A DNA stretch of 64,000 bases, taken from positions 12,593,446-12,657,445 of the forward strand of contig NC_057788.1 of NCBI RefSeq assembly GCF_014905175.1, read 5' to 3'. Position numbers and translations under genes: made by a program. Positions 41,933-53,800 of the stretch are shown piece after piece (within the stretch, counting starts at the first letter, position 1; every line of letters begins with the position of its first letter). The DNA comes from Aphidius gifuensis. Its lineage: Eukaryota; Arthropoda; Insecta; Hymenoptera; Braconidae. The notes under the pieces were generated by a model. It was not told where the DNA came from, did not search any database, and saw only the letters and a program-made list of their open reading frames with translations.

Positions 41933-41975
41933 ATCACAGAGGGGGGTGAGCCAGAACTGTCCTATATATACTACT

Positions 41976-41981
41976 AATGAT
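41976..41981. repeat. Right target-site duplication (AATGAT)
   Basis: Identical to 25831-25836. Confidence 0.95.
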
Positions 41982-41999
41982 TCAAAGGGTCACTGCATA

Positions 42000-42973
42000 A
42001 GCACTGTGGAGGGTCAAGTCTACTACGAGTGGTGTCAGTGTGGCACATGTTTCGTATATATTCGAGGTCCCGTAGTAGACTTGATACGTTAAACCTCGAC
42101 CGGTGCTAGTTTTCCCCTCCATCCGTCGAAAAGACGAACTCTCCGAAGGCTACGGGCTGGATCGGATACCTATTCGTGTTGCGGGCTAGGAAAGCGTGCT
42201 GCGCATGTCCGGGACGATAGGTGGGAGAGCGCGCGAGTGGGGATTCAGAGGACTCACAGTAGCTTAGCATTGAACGTCGTCTTGAGACGACACAACTTGT
42301 CTGGCTCTCGAACTGATCACTTCTCTTCTCTTGACTGGCTCTCTTGGTTCACTACTGGTTCTCTCGACATCGTTTGGATCTCTCGTAAAGGTTCTCTAGG
42401 TATCAGACGTTAAGTCCTGGTGAAACTCTGCTTGAATTTCCAATGACAGACTAATACTAATGATCACGCTATATGGTTCTCTCATTATAATAATAATAAT
42501 TATTATATTCTCGCTACATAATATGTATGTGATGGTTAGACCATCATTACACATAAATGTGTATGTGTGAGTTCACGAATGGATCGCTGTAAATAATAAT
42601 AATAATATTGAGATATATTATTATTGCAAAGGCAACGTATGTGTAAGACCTGGTCACGGATGGATCGCTGTATGGTTCCCTATACAAAATACATATCTCA
42701 CATGTAGAATATTTGCTCCCACACTTACGATACTTGTGACGTAGGTGTTTTACTATAGTATAGTCGCAATGTAATATAGGCGTATGTAATACACTATGCT
42801 TGGTTCACGATAGTTCCGTGAATTAGTTCTCGTGACTCCCACGGTTGTTGGCTTCCGAGATAACCAACATGGCTCCCCCCGGTGATTTTGAGGAGGATGG
42901 TGAGAAATCCTCGTTGTTAACCTTGGCCGATAGTTCTCGCCGTGCAGGTCAGAAAATCGGTTACAAGCTATAA
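42000..42973 (+). mobile_element. LTR-retrotransposon leader with a truncated gag start
   Basis: The region is less AT-rich than its surroundings and carries paired TCAAGTCTACTACG / CGTAGTAGACTTGA blocks (about 42014 and 42070), repeated GGTTCTCTC motifs, and TGGATCGCTGTA twice (about 42578 and 42660). A 34-codon frame begins at 42869 with MAPPGDFEEDGEKSSLLTLA and ends TAA at 42973. Its Pro/acidic start resembles the N-terminus of a Gypsy-type gag, but that is inference. After this, sequence changes to a Polinton-type leader, so the gag is truncated by a junction near 42955-42970. Confidence 0.45.
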
Positions 42974-43440
42974 AAAGATGTTAGTACATCTAACACATTC
43001 TTTTGACACGTTTCATTGTGATCTGCTGCCAAGACAATATACAGTCGAACAAAAATATCAGGTGAGTCTTAACCATAATTTAATAAGAAATTAATATTTA
43101 TATAATTCTTAGATATTTTACAAAATTCCTTAACAAACTATTCTTAAATTTTCATTAGCTTTCATTCTACAACAATATTTTTTGCGCTGGGTTATTATTT
43201 TCCTGTAAGAAATATAACTCCAAAATGTTGTTGTAATTTATCATTATCTTGTCAATTTTTTAATATTTTTCGAAAGTTTCAAGTCAATTATTCTTACATT
43301 TTTACTAGCTATCATTCTACATGAATATTTTTTGCAACAGGTCAATATTTTTCTATAAGAAAAATAATCTCGAAATTTTTTGTAATCCATCATTATCTTT
43401 GCAATTTTTGAATATTTTTAAATATTTTTGAGTAGATGCG
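42960..43440 (+). pseudogene. Relic of a second Polinton polymerase leader with diverged 150-bp repeats
   Basis: TATAAAAAG at 42971, a TCATTGTG block near 43015 and a splice donor CAG|GTGAGT at 43062 parallel the polymerase leader at 26818-26904 (TATATAAG, TCATTGTG, GTAAGT). About 20-60 bp further on come two to three diverged units of the 150-bp repeat (TCTTAAATTTTCATTAGCTT at about 43142, then TTTTGCGCTGGG; second unit near 43292). The relic stops at about 43440. It lies outside the intact element, so it comes from another copy. Confidence 0.65.
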
Positions 43441-43750
43441 AGTTCGATTAAGGTAAATCGAGAGGTTTATCTAGTGGCATTAACAAAGACGTCTAGCAAT
43501 TTAAATTATATATAATATATATATTTGTTAAGTAATAGACGACAAACAAAATAATATTGTTCACACACCTAGAATATTGTTTTACATATTTTGACTTTAT
43601 GTCTTTTAAAAAAAAAATTGGGTTTCAAGTATGAGTACATTACCTATGCATATAGTTTTTTCTTATCCATAATGAATAATGATAATTTTAAAGTTGGACG
43701 TGTATGTACTATATATGCACTTATAAGTATAATATTTATTCATCTCCGTA
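43441..43750. other. Unassigned stretch
   Basis: No gene is seen. A TA-rich microsatellite lies near 43505-43530. Confidence 0.4.
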
Positions 43751-45240
43751 GTAATTATTATCAAATATTATTTTTGTATGAGATACGAAAACAACTATGT
43801 GTTTAGAACCGTTAACAAGAGTGACATGAATAAACATGTTAACAACTTGACTGACACTCAGAACAAAACCATTTTTCAAAAAGAATATCTTCTGTGCTAA
43901 CTTCAACACATGCAAAGTGGAACCAATAAAGAAATCCGTCACAGCTTATGGTTTCAGTGTCTTCTTCAGTCTCTTCTCTGCATTTTTTACTATACTCTTG
44001 TGATTTTTTTTTTGTTTAACTCATTTCGTTAACTCTGCAAAAGCTTTCGTAGTTTTAAAAAAAGATTAAATAATATCTAAATCGATTGATGGATCTACTA
44101 TGGAGTCCAGTAACGATGAATAAGTTTCTGGCGAATCAGTATTAAAAGCAAACAATACACTTTCCACAAGTTTTTTCAACATCGTGCGTCTAAAAATTTC
44201 ACTCAGAATCATATATATTTTTGCGTTTTTAGTTTTTCCATCGAATGGTTTTGGCAGTTTAATTTTTTTTTTTTTGCTTTTCTTTGAGTCAGTCTGCCTT
44301 TTATTTCACCATTTACTGACAGCATAGTTTTCATCTACTTTTAATTTCCCAGACGTAAGAAGTTCATAATATTTTGTATCTTATATTATTTGTTTCTCAT
44401 TTTCTTGAATATTTATATTTGAAATGTTACAAGATATTTCATAAATGTTTTCATCATCAGTCTTATTTGCATTAACAAGTGGAATTATACTTTGGTCAAC
44501 GGTAAAATTCTTACCTGTTTCACTTGTTTTTTATTTATTCTTTTCTTATCTTCACTTTGTACTTCTCTCATTTAACTACTTTTAATATTCTCACCTTGTT
44601 TCTTCATCATCTTCAATTTTTATCATTTAATTTCGTTTTTTATTATCTTTATGTTCTTTTTCACCATCTTTACTTGATTTTTTATCCTCATCATCATTTT
44701 CGTTCTCTCTACCATTATCTCTATCATTGTCATTAGTGTTATCAACTATAAAATTTTCATCTTGCATTTAAGTATTTGGAGACCACCATTCTTGAGGTGT
44801 CATGTTGAAATCTAAAAAATAAATATAGATGTTAAAATTATAATTGGAGAAATGCATATTGTCGTGTAAAAAAACTTTATTCGAATATTGTATCTATTTA
44901 TAATACAAAGAGTATTATAATATTGGTATAATATTTATATCTAATAGAAAATAAATCACCATTTGGTTTTTGTTTTCTGCACGTATAAATGAGGTCATAG
45001 TCTCTTTTTCGTAATTGTTGACCATTTTTTGATGGAAGGATATTAAATAATGCTGGACAATCAATTTTTGTTGATCTAAAAAATCGGCATTTAATTAATT
45101 AATTTAATTTTAGTATAGTTTAATTAGTTAAATTTGTCAATAATACATACCCATTATATCTTTGTTGATCTTTGGTCTTAGTTTTTGGAACATAGACACC
45201 CCCGTACGTACATTTAGCAAGAATTGAAACGTAAATTGAA
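43750..45240 (-). pseudogene. Decayed multi-exon gene of unknown family
   Basis: On the minus strand, about 45240-45150 reads LAKCTYGGVYVPKTKDQQRY to a GTATGT donor. A TTTTTTAG acceptor at about 45075 starts STKIDCPALFNILPSKNGQQ, ending near KQKPNG. A further part (about 44770-44640) is very acidic and Lys-rich (ENDDEDKKSSKDGEKE). A last part (about 44250-44070) reads MLKKLVESVLFAFNTDSPET. Stops and frame changes occur between these in the last two parts. The exon order and acidic linker resemble the layout of insect genes ending in a BEN domain, but no BEN signature is certain. I treat it as an unidentified decayed gene. Confidence 0.45.
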
Positions 45241-45479
45241 CTTGTTTTAATTCAATACTTTTCTGGTATATTATTTTTTACTGTTCGATTTCTTTGCGTA
45301 GATGTGAAGTTATAGTTGTTCGCGTCTCCACGTCTCCCCAGGAACTTAGAGACTTCGTCGAGAGTGTCAAATGAACGGAATGGTTGTTAACACTTCATCT
45401 GGTACAATTAAAAAAAAATATATATATATTTATATAAAAAAACTAGTCTATTCTAGTAAAATACTAATAAATAAACCAG

Positions 45480-47000
45480 TCAGCTTGTAATCAGTTAGCC
45501 GACAATTAATGGGCCGAGATAAAAACAATGATTGTAATCGATTTGTACTTCAATGTAATGTATCTATAATTATTTGTAACCCTCCTCATGAATTGTAATT
45601 GATGAATTAAAATTCTACATTGCACTTAGCCGACAATTCATAAGGAACAACTGAAAAAATTAATTTATGATTGTATTTGATAGTAAATCATTTGTACGTT
45701 CCAAATATATTTGTAATGTCTGTCGGAGGTCAACTCTTTATTTAATTGATTAGATAAACATCTAAAATTGCCTAATTACAGTTCTACGGCGCAGGCACGT
45801 AGATTTTTTTTTTTTAGTGTATCAATCGAGCTGACAGCTGTGAAAGATGGCGGCCGATGTTTATTTACGATGAAAATTGTCAACAGCAACAACAACAAAC
45901 TAGTGGTCTTCGATTTTTGCCGATGTATCGACAAGCCGATTTTAAATCGGAAAGTATCGAGTACTTTTACTCGATACTTTTTTTGGGCCGATGTATCGAT
46001 TCTCGATACTTTTTTTCAAGACTCGGAAAAAAAAATCGGGTGTACTGAGCCAAGAAAAAATATGAAATCACTTGGTTAATTTTTTTTATTTTGGATTTTT
46101 TTTCTATTTTTATTTGTTTGCAAACCATGGTTCTATTATATTAGAAAAAAAAAAATAGTGTTTTTACCATTCTTCACTAAAGTGATGATTTCTTCACCAA
46201 CCGAGTAACGTATGGCCTACCGTGAAATGGAGTTTTTTTTAATTCAATAAACAAATCAATAAATAGTTGTATAAATGAATAAAAAAATATTTTTTTTAAA
46301 ATTTTCTCAATATTCTCATGAATATATAGTTAAAAAAAAATAAAAATATTATAATCAAATGATAATTCATTCGGAAAAAAAAAAAAAAAAAGTACTCGAT
46401 ACTTAAGTATCGAGTACTATTTTTGGCCGATGCATCGATTTTCCGATTCTTAAAAAAAAAAGTATCGATACTCCGATTCCGATACTTTTTTCAAGAATCG
46501 AAGACCACTTATCTGTTAAATTTAATCTTTTAATATGTTTGTTGAGATTAAAATTTACGTCAACAATATAAGGAGAAAATTGTTCGAATAAATTGCTGTT
46601 TGTTGTTGTTGAAAATTTTTTATTCTGAATAAACATCCGCCACCATCTTCTGCAGCTGTCAGCTCAATTGATACATTAGAAAAGAAAATCTACGCGCATG
46701 CGCCGTAAAACTTTGATTAGGCATTTAATTTTAAATGTTTATTTAATTAATTAGAAAAAAATTTAAGCTCGGACAGACGTGACAAATATATATTTGGAAT
46801 GTACAAATGATTTCCTATAAAATACAATCATAATTTAATTTTCACAGTTGATCCTTATAATTTGTCGGCTAAGTGCAACATAGAATTTTAATTGATTAAT
46901 TACAATTAATAAGGAGGGTTACAAATAATTATAAGTATATTACATTGAAGTAAAAATCGATTTCATTCGATTACAATTGTGATGTCCTATGGTAAACGGC
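45480..47000. mobile_element. Large fold-back element, ~1.5 kb
   Basis: Arms of about 620 bp are inverted copies. Matching blocks include TAACCCTCCT (about 45580) with AGGAGGGTTAC (about 46911), GAGCTGACAGCTGTGAAAGATGG (45830) with its inverse at about 46640, and the CTACG...GCGC block near 45785 with its inverse near 46695. The centre holds an array of TCGATACTT / AAGTATCGA palindromes. There is no transposase ORF. Identity of the arms is moderate, so the element is old. Confidence 0.75.
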
Positions 47001-47089
47001 TGTATTGTTTTTATTTTTATATAATTATTTCATTACTGTAACGTGACATGTTACCTTCTCACTCAATTCTCAGACTTCTCAGTTCGGGT

Positions 47090-48070
47090 CGCGGATCAAC
47101 GAATTTTTCAGACAAAGGGGGGACGGTAAATTTTACTCTACAACGCTAAAACAAACCAAAAACGTCACTCAAACTACACAGAGATTTTATTCTACGTCGC
47201 TAAAATCACCAAAAACGACAATTAAAATATGCCAGTTGCTTTATTCTACGCCGCTAAAACAACAAAACGACCTTAAAACTAACCAAATAACCAAATACCG
47301 AATAACCAAATAGCACCAAATAACTAAATAACACACAATAACCAAATAGCACACAATAATCTAAATAATCCAAATAAAACGCACACTAATTCAAAGATGT
47401 TGATCCGGACCTGAAATAGTCAATCTTAAAATCAAGTTGAGGGGTTTGCCTGGGTCGCTCAGTATGCTAGTTCGTGGAGAGAGGGACGGGTAAAGAATAT
47501 TAAAATTACGTCACTGAAATGATGAAACAATGAGAAAATAAATCACTCAACAAAACGATAATTAATGTACTCAAAATTAACCAAGTTTATTTAATAATTA
47601 AATATGAAAATCCATCTAATATCCAAATACAACACAATAAATGATTGACCAAGTACGCTTACTAACAAAGGGAGACAAAAGAAGTACACAATACTGACAA
47701 TGACCAAGATAAAGGGGACCTTTAGGATGGATGACTCCTGCTCCTAGACCTTGGTGGAAGGGATGGCTCCACTTCCTAAGACTATGGAATGGTTGACTCC
47801 AATTCCAAGGGGGCAAGGGAAGGGTTGTCCGAGGTTCTGGGATGGCTCACCAGAGAACCTGGACTCACTGCGGCTGTAGGCAAGGGAGAGTGTGTTGTGT
47901 GTGCTGTGCCACAGCTTAAATAGGTGTGATTCTACCCTTTCCAATTTTATTCCCACTATGACTGATATGGACCAATCTCAATTAAGTTACTCAAATTGAC
48001 CAGTCAAAATCATAGTAGGGCACACAAATAATTATATGTAGTACAAATAATAATAATAACAAATAAAGAA
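47090..48070. repeat. Repeat-rich, gene-free stretch
   Basis: 47093-47290 has three rough units of a CGCTAAAA...CAAAAACG motif, followed by CCAAATAA-type short repeats to 47380. It starts with the CGGATCAACGAATTTTTCAG block also seen at 22275. 47700-47890 is higher in GC with repeated GGATGGCTCCACTTCC-like units. Minus-strand frames there look like repeat-derived text, not a protein family. Confidence 0.5.
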
Positions 48071-48089
48071 AAATAATCAAGAAAAATAA

Positions 48090-48930
48090 ATATAATTTTA
48101 ATTTAAGGTAGACGAGCGAGTCTCGTCACATTACATATTTAGGGTGCATTTGGATACCCCTAGCTCCATCTTACAAAAAAATAAACATAATACATTCAAG
48201 GGAGCTAGAGGTTTGGCACCCTCAACAAATTACTTGAGCCGGCGCTATTGCCGAACGTTCATACCGCCAATTTTAAGAATAAAAATTAGATATAAAATAA
48301 TATAATAAGTGATATCGACAGAATCCTGAAATAAAGAGGATTCTCTCGATACCAATCATGTTATAACTGAATAATTAGAAATAATTTTAATTATTAGTTG
48401 AAAATCGTAAGATTTTCATTGACCAATAAAAATAAGCTAACATCCCCGAAGGATCCCCACTTACCCTTAAGGATCTGAGAGTATCGATGACCATTGATCT
48501 CCAGATCTCGGTCACTTGACCAGTGGTTCCATTGCCCACTCTATTAGCTTAAACACTTTGTCTCTACGCATTTTAACTTTTGTCATAAAAAAACTTAGAA
48601 TAGTTCACGAAATAACAGCACAAAATTGTAAGTTATTTTTATTCAATATTTTATTAAATTATTTTTCAAGTATATTTATGTAACAGTTAGTTACATAAAT
48701 TATTAATCTAAACTCATTAAAACCATTTTAAATTTAAATTGTAATAAACTCCGGCCACATTGTCTGAATTTTCTTGCTCTGGTGAATTAAATTCAAGTAC
48801 ACGTTCTCTGTTAGTTCAACTAATCAAATAAATATTGAATAACATAAATTATAATTGGCTGAATTAAGTATTAAAATTGTTTATTAAAAATAATTAAATA
48901 TTTAATTATAAAAATTCACGACCTCGTGGT
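48090..48930. mobile_element. Inverted copy of the 8.1-8.6 kb TE relic
   Basis: Blocks such as CATCCCCGAAGGATCC, GATATCGACAGAATCCT, GAGCCGGC and TAGGGTGCATTTGG pair with the reverse complement of 8100-8560. The inner part (48730-48930) recalls the GACCA(C/T)GCGGTCGTAA units at 7.5-7.9 kb, here as CGACCTCGTGGTC. No coding region is seen. Confidence 0.65.
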
Positions 48931-48980
48931 CATTAATTTTGCCTTGATTTCAATCTGTAAAATACAATAAAAACGTTCAT

Positions 48981-49063
48981 GTTACAAAGGCAGTGGGAAT
49001 AATGTGTGAATTTCCAAAGCGTAAGAGGGGTAGTGCGTTTTTTGAGTGGGTACTTGTAACGAA
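48981..49063. repeat. Short dispersed repeat related to 62001-62231
   Basis: GTTACAAAGGCAGTGGGAAT at the left and GTACTTGTAACGAAA at the right correspond to parts of the hairpin repeats at 62 kb. It looks like a shortened copy. Confidence 0.6.
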
Positions 49064-49106
49064 ATATACTATTATCAGAGCCGGGAAGTTCGTCTGTTAT
49101 TTCAGC

Positions 49107-49510
49107 TTGCCGTAAATACCATGGCAACATGGTGAAATATAGTTTAAAAAAAAGACGATCTTAACCTCGTACATGGAAAAAATGGCCTTTTTTTTTTGGC
49201 CTCTTAAAAATGGCCGTTTAAAATAGCCTTATATTTTTGGCGTCTTCAAAATGGCCTTAAAAAATGGCCTTATTTTTTTTGGCCTCTTAAAAATGGCTTT
49301 AAAAAATGGCCTTATGTTTTTGGCCTCTTTTGGCCATTTTTTGAGGCCATTTTTGAGAGGCCAAAAAAAATAAGGCCATTTTAAAGGGCCATTTTTAAGA
49401 GGCCAAAGAAAAAAAAGGCCATTTTTTGAGGCCATTTTTTCGATGTACGAGGTTCAGATTGTCTTTTTTTTAAACTATATTTCACCATGTTGCCATGGTA
49501 TTTACGGCTA
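49107..49510. mobile_element. Fold-back element with AAAATGGCC-rich centre, ~400 bp
   Basis: The left arm GCCGTAAATACCATGGCAAC (49111) and its inverse at the right end (ending about 49509) extend inward through a TTTAAACTATATTTCACC segment to CCTCGTAC. The middle is a degenerate array of AAAATGGCC and GGCCTCTTAAAAATGGC in both orientations, able to fold as one long hairpin. Confidence 0.85.
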
Positions 49511-49669
49511 TAACTAAATACTTGTGGTAAAAGTGACAATTTATTGTAATTTTATCATAGAGTCAGTGTTACGCAAATGATAAAATTTTGTGCATTCTCA
49601 TCACCGGTATTATACAAATGAATTTGTGTAATTTTATTATATAAACATATAGATATATATACATACAGT

Positions 49670-50800
49670 GGTGGTTTCGGGGACTACTTCATATATACAA
49701 TGGTGGTTTTGAGGACATTTGGTGGTTTTGAGGACGGTCCCGAAAACAACATCTCAGTTAATGGTGGTTTTGAGGACGGTCCTCAAAACCCCATTTGAAA
49801 AATATGCTTTGGTGGTTTTGAGGACTTTTTATTTTACCAGGTATAATTTTCATAAATTGAAATGTGAAGTAGGTATTACGACCGATTTATCTTCAATTGA
49901 TTCCATCTTAAACTATAAATAAAAATGATTCGATGAAAAAATTCAATTATTTACCAAAATAAGAATTTTTTCGTGTGCCCCTGAAACCTCCATTCCAAGA
50001 ACATCATTTTTCGATCTACTGGAGGTTTCAAGGACTTTTGATAAAAAAGCAACATTACTGCGCTAAATGCATTTTTACGATTCAATTCAAACTACAAACA
50101 TGTTCTCAGTGAATTTTCAGTATAAAAAAAATATCACTATGCTTTATAATAACATTCAACATAATTATATCTGTTTTAATATTGCATGTCCCCGAAACCA
50201 CCAATAACTACCTTTTTTTTTCACACAGAGGCAGTTTTGAGGACTTAATTTTCGGAACCTCAATTCGATGGGACAGTCGAATTTATGAATTTCGATATGA
50301 ATTTTCTGGCAGTTCTCAATAAGATTCTTCCCTTTTCATGAAATTCATCGTTGAAATTGCGGTCGAATGGATAATAACTTTCGATTCTACTTTAATCTAA
50401 ATGTCCTCAAAACCACCATTTTACGGATTTCGTATCTCCAGCTATTGGCAGTTTTGAAGACATTCTGTAAAAATAGAAAATGCACAGGAATACGCAGGAA
50501 TAGTGTACTCGTTTTTAAGAATCTTTACGGATATCTGTAATCTATAAGACATAACAACAAGTTTTTTCGGAAAACACAAAAAAAAAATTGTTCATCAAAT
50601 AATTGTTGAAAGTCCTCGAAAGCACCGTGACATACAATTTTTATAATTGTGGAATGGTTGTTTCGAGGACATATGCTAAAATTTGATAAATAGAAAGATA
50701 TTATGTTTGTTACGAGTTCTACTGAAGCTTTCTTTGTGTCCACAGAACGTAGAGGTTTAGAAATTTCATAGAACCTTTCTGATAATCTCAAACGATACTC
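49670..50800. repeat. Cluster of GGTGGTTTTGAGGAC motifs (satellite edge)
   Basis: The 15-mer or close variants occur at least six times between 49675 and 49825 in direct orientation, then scattered and diverged to 50660. It is the diverged edge of the 600-bp satellite that follows. Confidence 0.7.
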
Positions 50801-53800
50801 AAATATAAACGGAATTAACGACGTATTTTCAAAACGTCCTCAAAACCACCATACTACGAAATTTTTTTAGTCGTAGAACGGTGGTTTTGGGAATTGCAGC
50901 CTATACCGGAAATTATAAACTTAATCTTACAAACTTAAAATGGAGCCATTCTTCTACACTGTAACTTGTTATAGTTTTAATAATTTATTTGACAAATCAA
51001 ATCCTAAAGACTATCACACGAGACCAGAATATAAGGAAATTCTCCGACGAAAAACGCGTTGACTGCAAAGACGGTCGTTCTGTATTTTTTCGACATGGAA
51101 AGTTGAGACAATTTTTTCCGGTTTTCCAAAACCTCAGAAATGATTGATCACCTTGAATCAGTAGCCTGAACAACGAGATACCGCCTTAATTTAGTAGCAT
51201 TAGAAATTCTTAGATACCGTCGGGAAAACCGAAACTTAATTCGTTTTGATAACAATAACTGAAACTATTTGTTAGACAGTAAGATTTAGAGAAAGACCGT
51301 TGTCTATGTTACAAGTTCTACTCAAACTTTCTTGGTGTCGACGGAACGTGCGGGTTTGGAAATTTCATAGAACCTTTCTGATAATCTTAAACCATACTCA
51401 AATCAAAACGGAATCAACGACGTAATTTTGAGACGTCCTCAAAACCACCATACTACGAAAGTTTTTTATTCGTAGAACGGTGGTTTTGAGGACTTGCAGC
51501 CTATACCGAAAATTATAAAAAAAATCTTTGAAACTTGAAATAAGGCCATTCTTCTGCACTGTAATTTGTTATAGTTTTAATAATTTATTGGACGAATTTA
51601 ATCATAAGGAATATCACATGAAACCAAAATATAAGGAAATTCTTTAACGAAAAACGCGTTGACTGGTCGTTCTGGATTCTTTTAACATGGTAAGTTGAGA
51701 CAATTTTTTCCGGGTTTCGGGATCTTAGAAATGATTGATCACTTTGAACCAGTACCCTTAGCAACGAGATACCGCCTTAATTTAGTAGCATTAGAAATTC
51801 TTAGATACCTTCGGGAAAACCGAAACTGAATTATTTTCGATAGCAAAAACTGAAACTATTTGTTAGACAGTAGGTATTCGGAGAAAGACCGTTTTCTTTT
51901 TTACAAGTTCTTCTCAATTTTTCTTGGTGTCCACGGAACGACGGATTCGAAAATTTCATAGAAGTTTTCTGATAATCTCAAACCATACTTGAATCAAAAC
52001 GGAATTAACGACGTAATTTTAAGACGTCCTCAAAACCACCATACTACGAAAGTTTTTTATCCATAGAACGGTGGTTTTGAGGACTTGCAGCCTATACCGG
52101 AAATTATAAATTTAATATTTCAAACTTGGAATAAGGCCATTCTTCTACACTGTAATTTATTATAGTTTTAATAATTTATTGAACGAATCAAATCATAAGG
52201 ACATCACATAAAACCAAAATATAAGGAAATTCTCCGACGAAAAACGCGTTGACTGGAAAGACGGTAGTTCTGTATTTTTTTAACATGGAAAGTTGAGACC
52301 ATTTTTTCCGGTTTTCCGGAACGTTAGAAATAATTGATCACCTTAAACCAATAGCCTGAACAACGAGATACCGCCTTGATTAAATAGCATTAAAAATTCT
52401 TAGATACCTTCGGAAAAACCGAAACTGAATTCGTTTCGATAGCAATAACTGAATCTATTTGTTAGACAGTAGGTATTTAGAGAAAGTCCGGTTTCTTCCT
52501 TACAAGTTCTACTCAAACTTTCTTGCTGTCCACGAAACGTGCAGGTTTGGAAATTTCATAGAAGTTTTCTAATAATCTCAAACCATACTTGAATTAAAAC
52601 GGAATTAACGACGTAATTTTGAGACGTCCTCAAAACCACCATACTGCGAAAGTTTTTTATTCGTAGAACGGTGGTTTTGAGGACTCGCAGCCTATACCGG
52701 AAAGTATAAAATAAATATTTCAAACTCGAAATAAGGCTATTCTTCTACACTGTAATTTATTATAGTTTCAATAATTTATTGAACGAATCAAATCATAAGG
52801 ACATCACATAAAACCAAAATATAAGGAAATTCTCCGACGAAAAACGCGTTGACTGGAAAGACGGTAGTTCTGTATTTTTTTAACATGGAAAGTTGAGACC
52901 ATTTTTTCCGGTTTTCCGGAACGTTAAAAATAATTGATCACCTTGAACCAATAGCCTGAACAACGAGATACCGCCTTGATTAAATAGCATTAAAAATTCT
53001 TAGATACCTTCGGGAAAACCGAAACTGAATTCATGTCGATAGCAATAACTGAATTTATTTGTTAGACAGAAGGTATTTAGAGAAAGTCCGTTTTCTTTCT
53101 TACAAGTTCTACTCAAACTTTCTTGCTGTCTACGAAACGTTCAGGTTTGGAAATTTAAGAATCTTACTGATAATCTCAAACCATACTTAAATCAAAACGG
53201 AATTAACGACGTAATTTTAAGACGTCCTCAAAACCACCATACTGCTAAAGTTTTTTATTCGTAGAACGGTGGTTTTGAGGACTCGCAGCCTATACCGGAA
53301 ATTATAAAATAAATATTTCAAACTCGAAATGAGGCCATTCTTCTACACTGGAATTTATTATAGTCTTAATAATTTTATTGGGCGAATCGAATCATAAGGA
53401 CTATCACATGAAACCAAAATATAAGAAAAATTCTCACCCTGGGGGTGTTTCCGAATTCGCGCACGTGAGTTATACAGTGCTATTCTACGCAAAATTCTAA
53501 GATATACGTTATTTTTTATTTTTTTTCTGCGAAGCTTCATTTTCAAGATATGTACGATTGAAGTTGACCAATCAAAAACAGGCCTCACGAACTATTATCA
53601 TTATGGCGCCGTACGTGGTTACGCCCAAAAATTGAATTAAATAGTATGCGGTGCACTTGCAGTATGCGGTATATTATTGATAACAATTTGTCAGAATTTT
53701 TAATGTATTGTATTTTGGTTTCAGGTGATAGTCCTTATGATTCGATTCGTCCAATAAATTATTAAGACTATAATAAATTCCAGTGTAGAAGAATATTTAT

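Larger units (their letters stand above)
25837..41975. mobile_element. Polinton/Maverick element, 16,139 bp
   Basis: The element has AG...CT ends, TIRs of about 0.63-0.69 kb and a 6-bp target duplication AATGAT. It carries the family gene set: protein-primed PolB, rve integrase, FtsK/HerA-type ATPase, adenain-like protease, hexon-like and penton-like capsid proteins, plus a PLA2-domain protein and three conserved proteins of unknown or inferred role. Polintons integrate with their own integrase and are thought to replicate by protein priming from the TIR ends; the capsid set implies virion formation in at least part of the family (established knowledge). PolB, integrase, PLA2 protein, penton, the ssDNA-binding-like protein and the 272-residue protein are open. 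ATPase, protease, major capsid and one conserved protein are broken. The element is therefore recent enough to keep precise ends but is unlikely to make virions. Confidence 0.97.
41350..41975. repeat. Right terminal inverted repeat
   Basis: This is the reverse complement of the left TIR, about 60 bp shorter through loss of sub-repeat units. It ends CCTATATATACTACT at the AATGAT duplication. Confidence 0.93.

Noticed and set aside
47616..47956. Minus-strand ORFs in the higher-GC block at 47.7 kb
   Set aside because: The text follows imperfect DNA repeats and no family or splice structure is visible.
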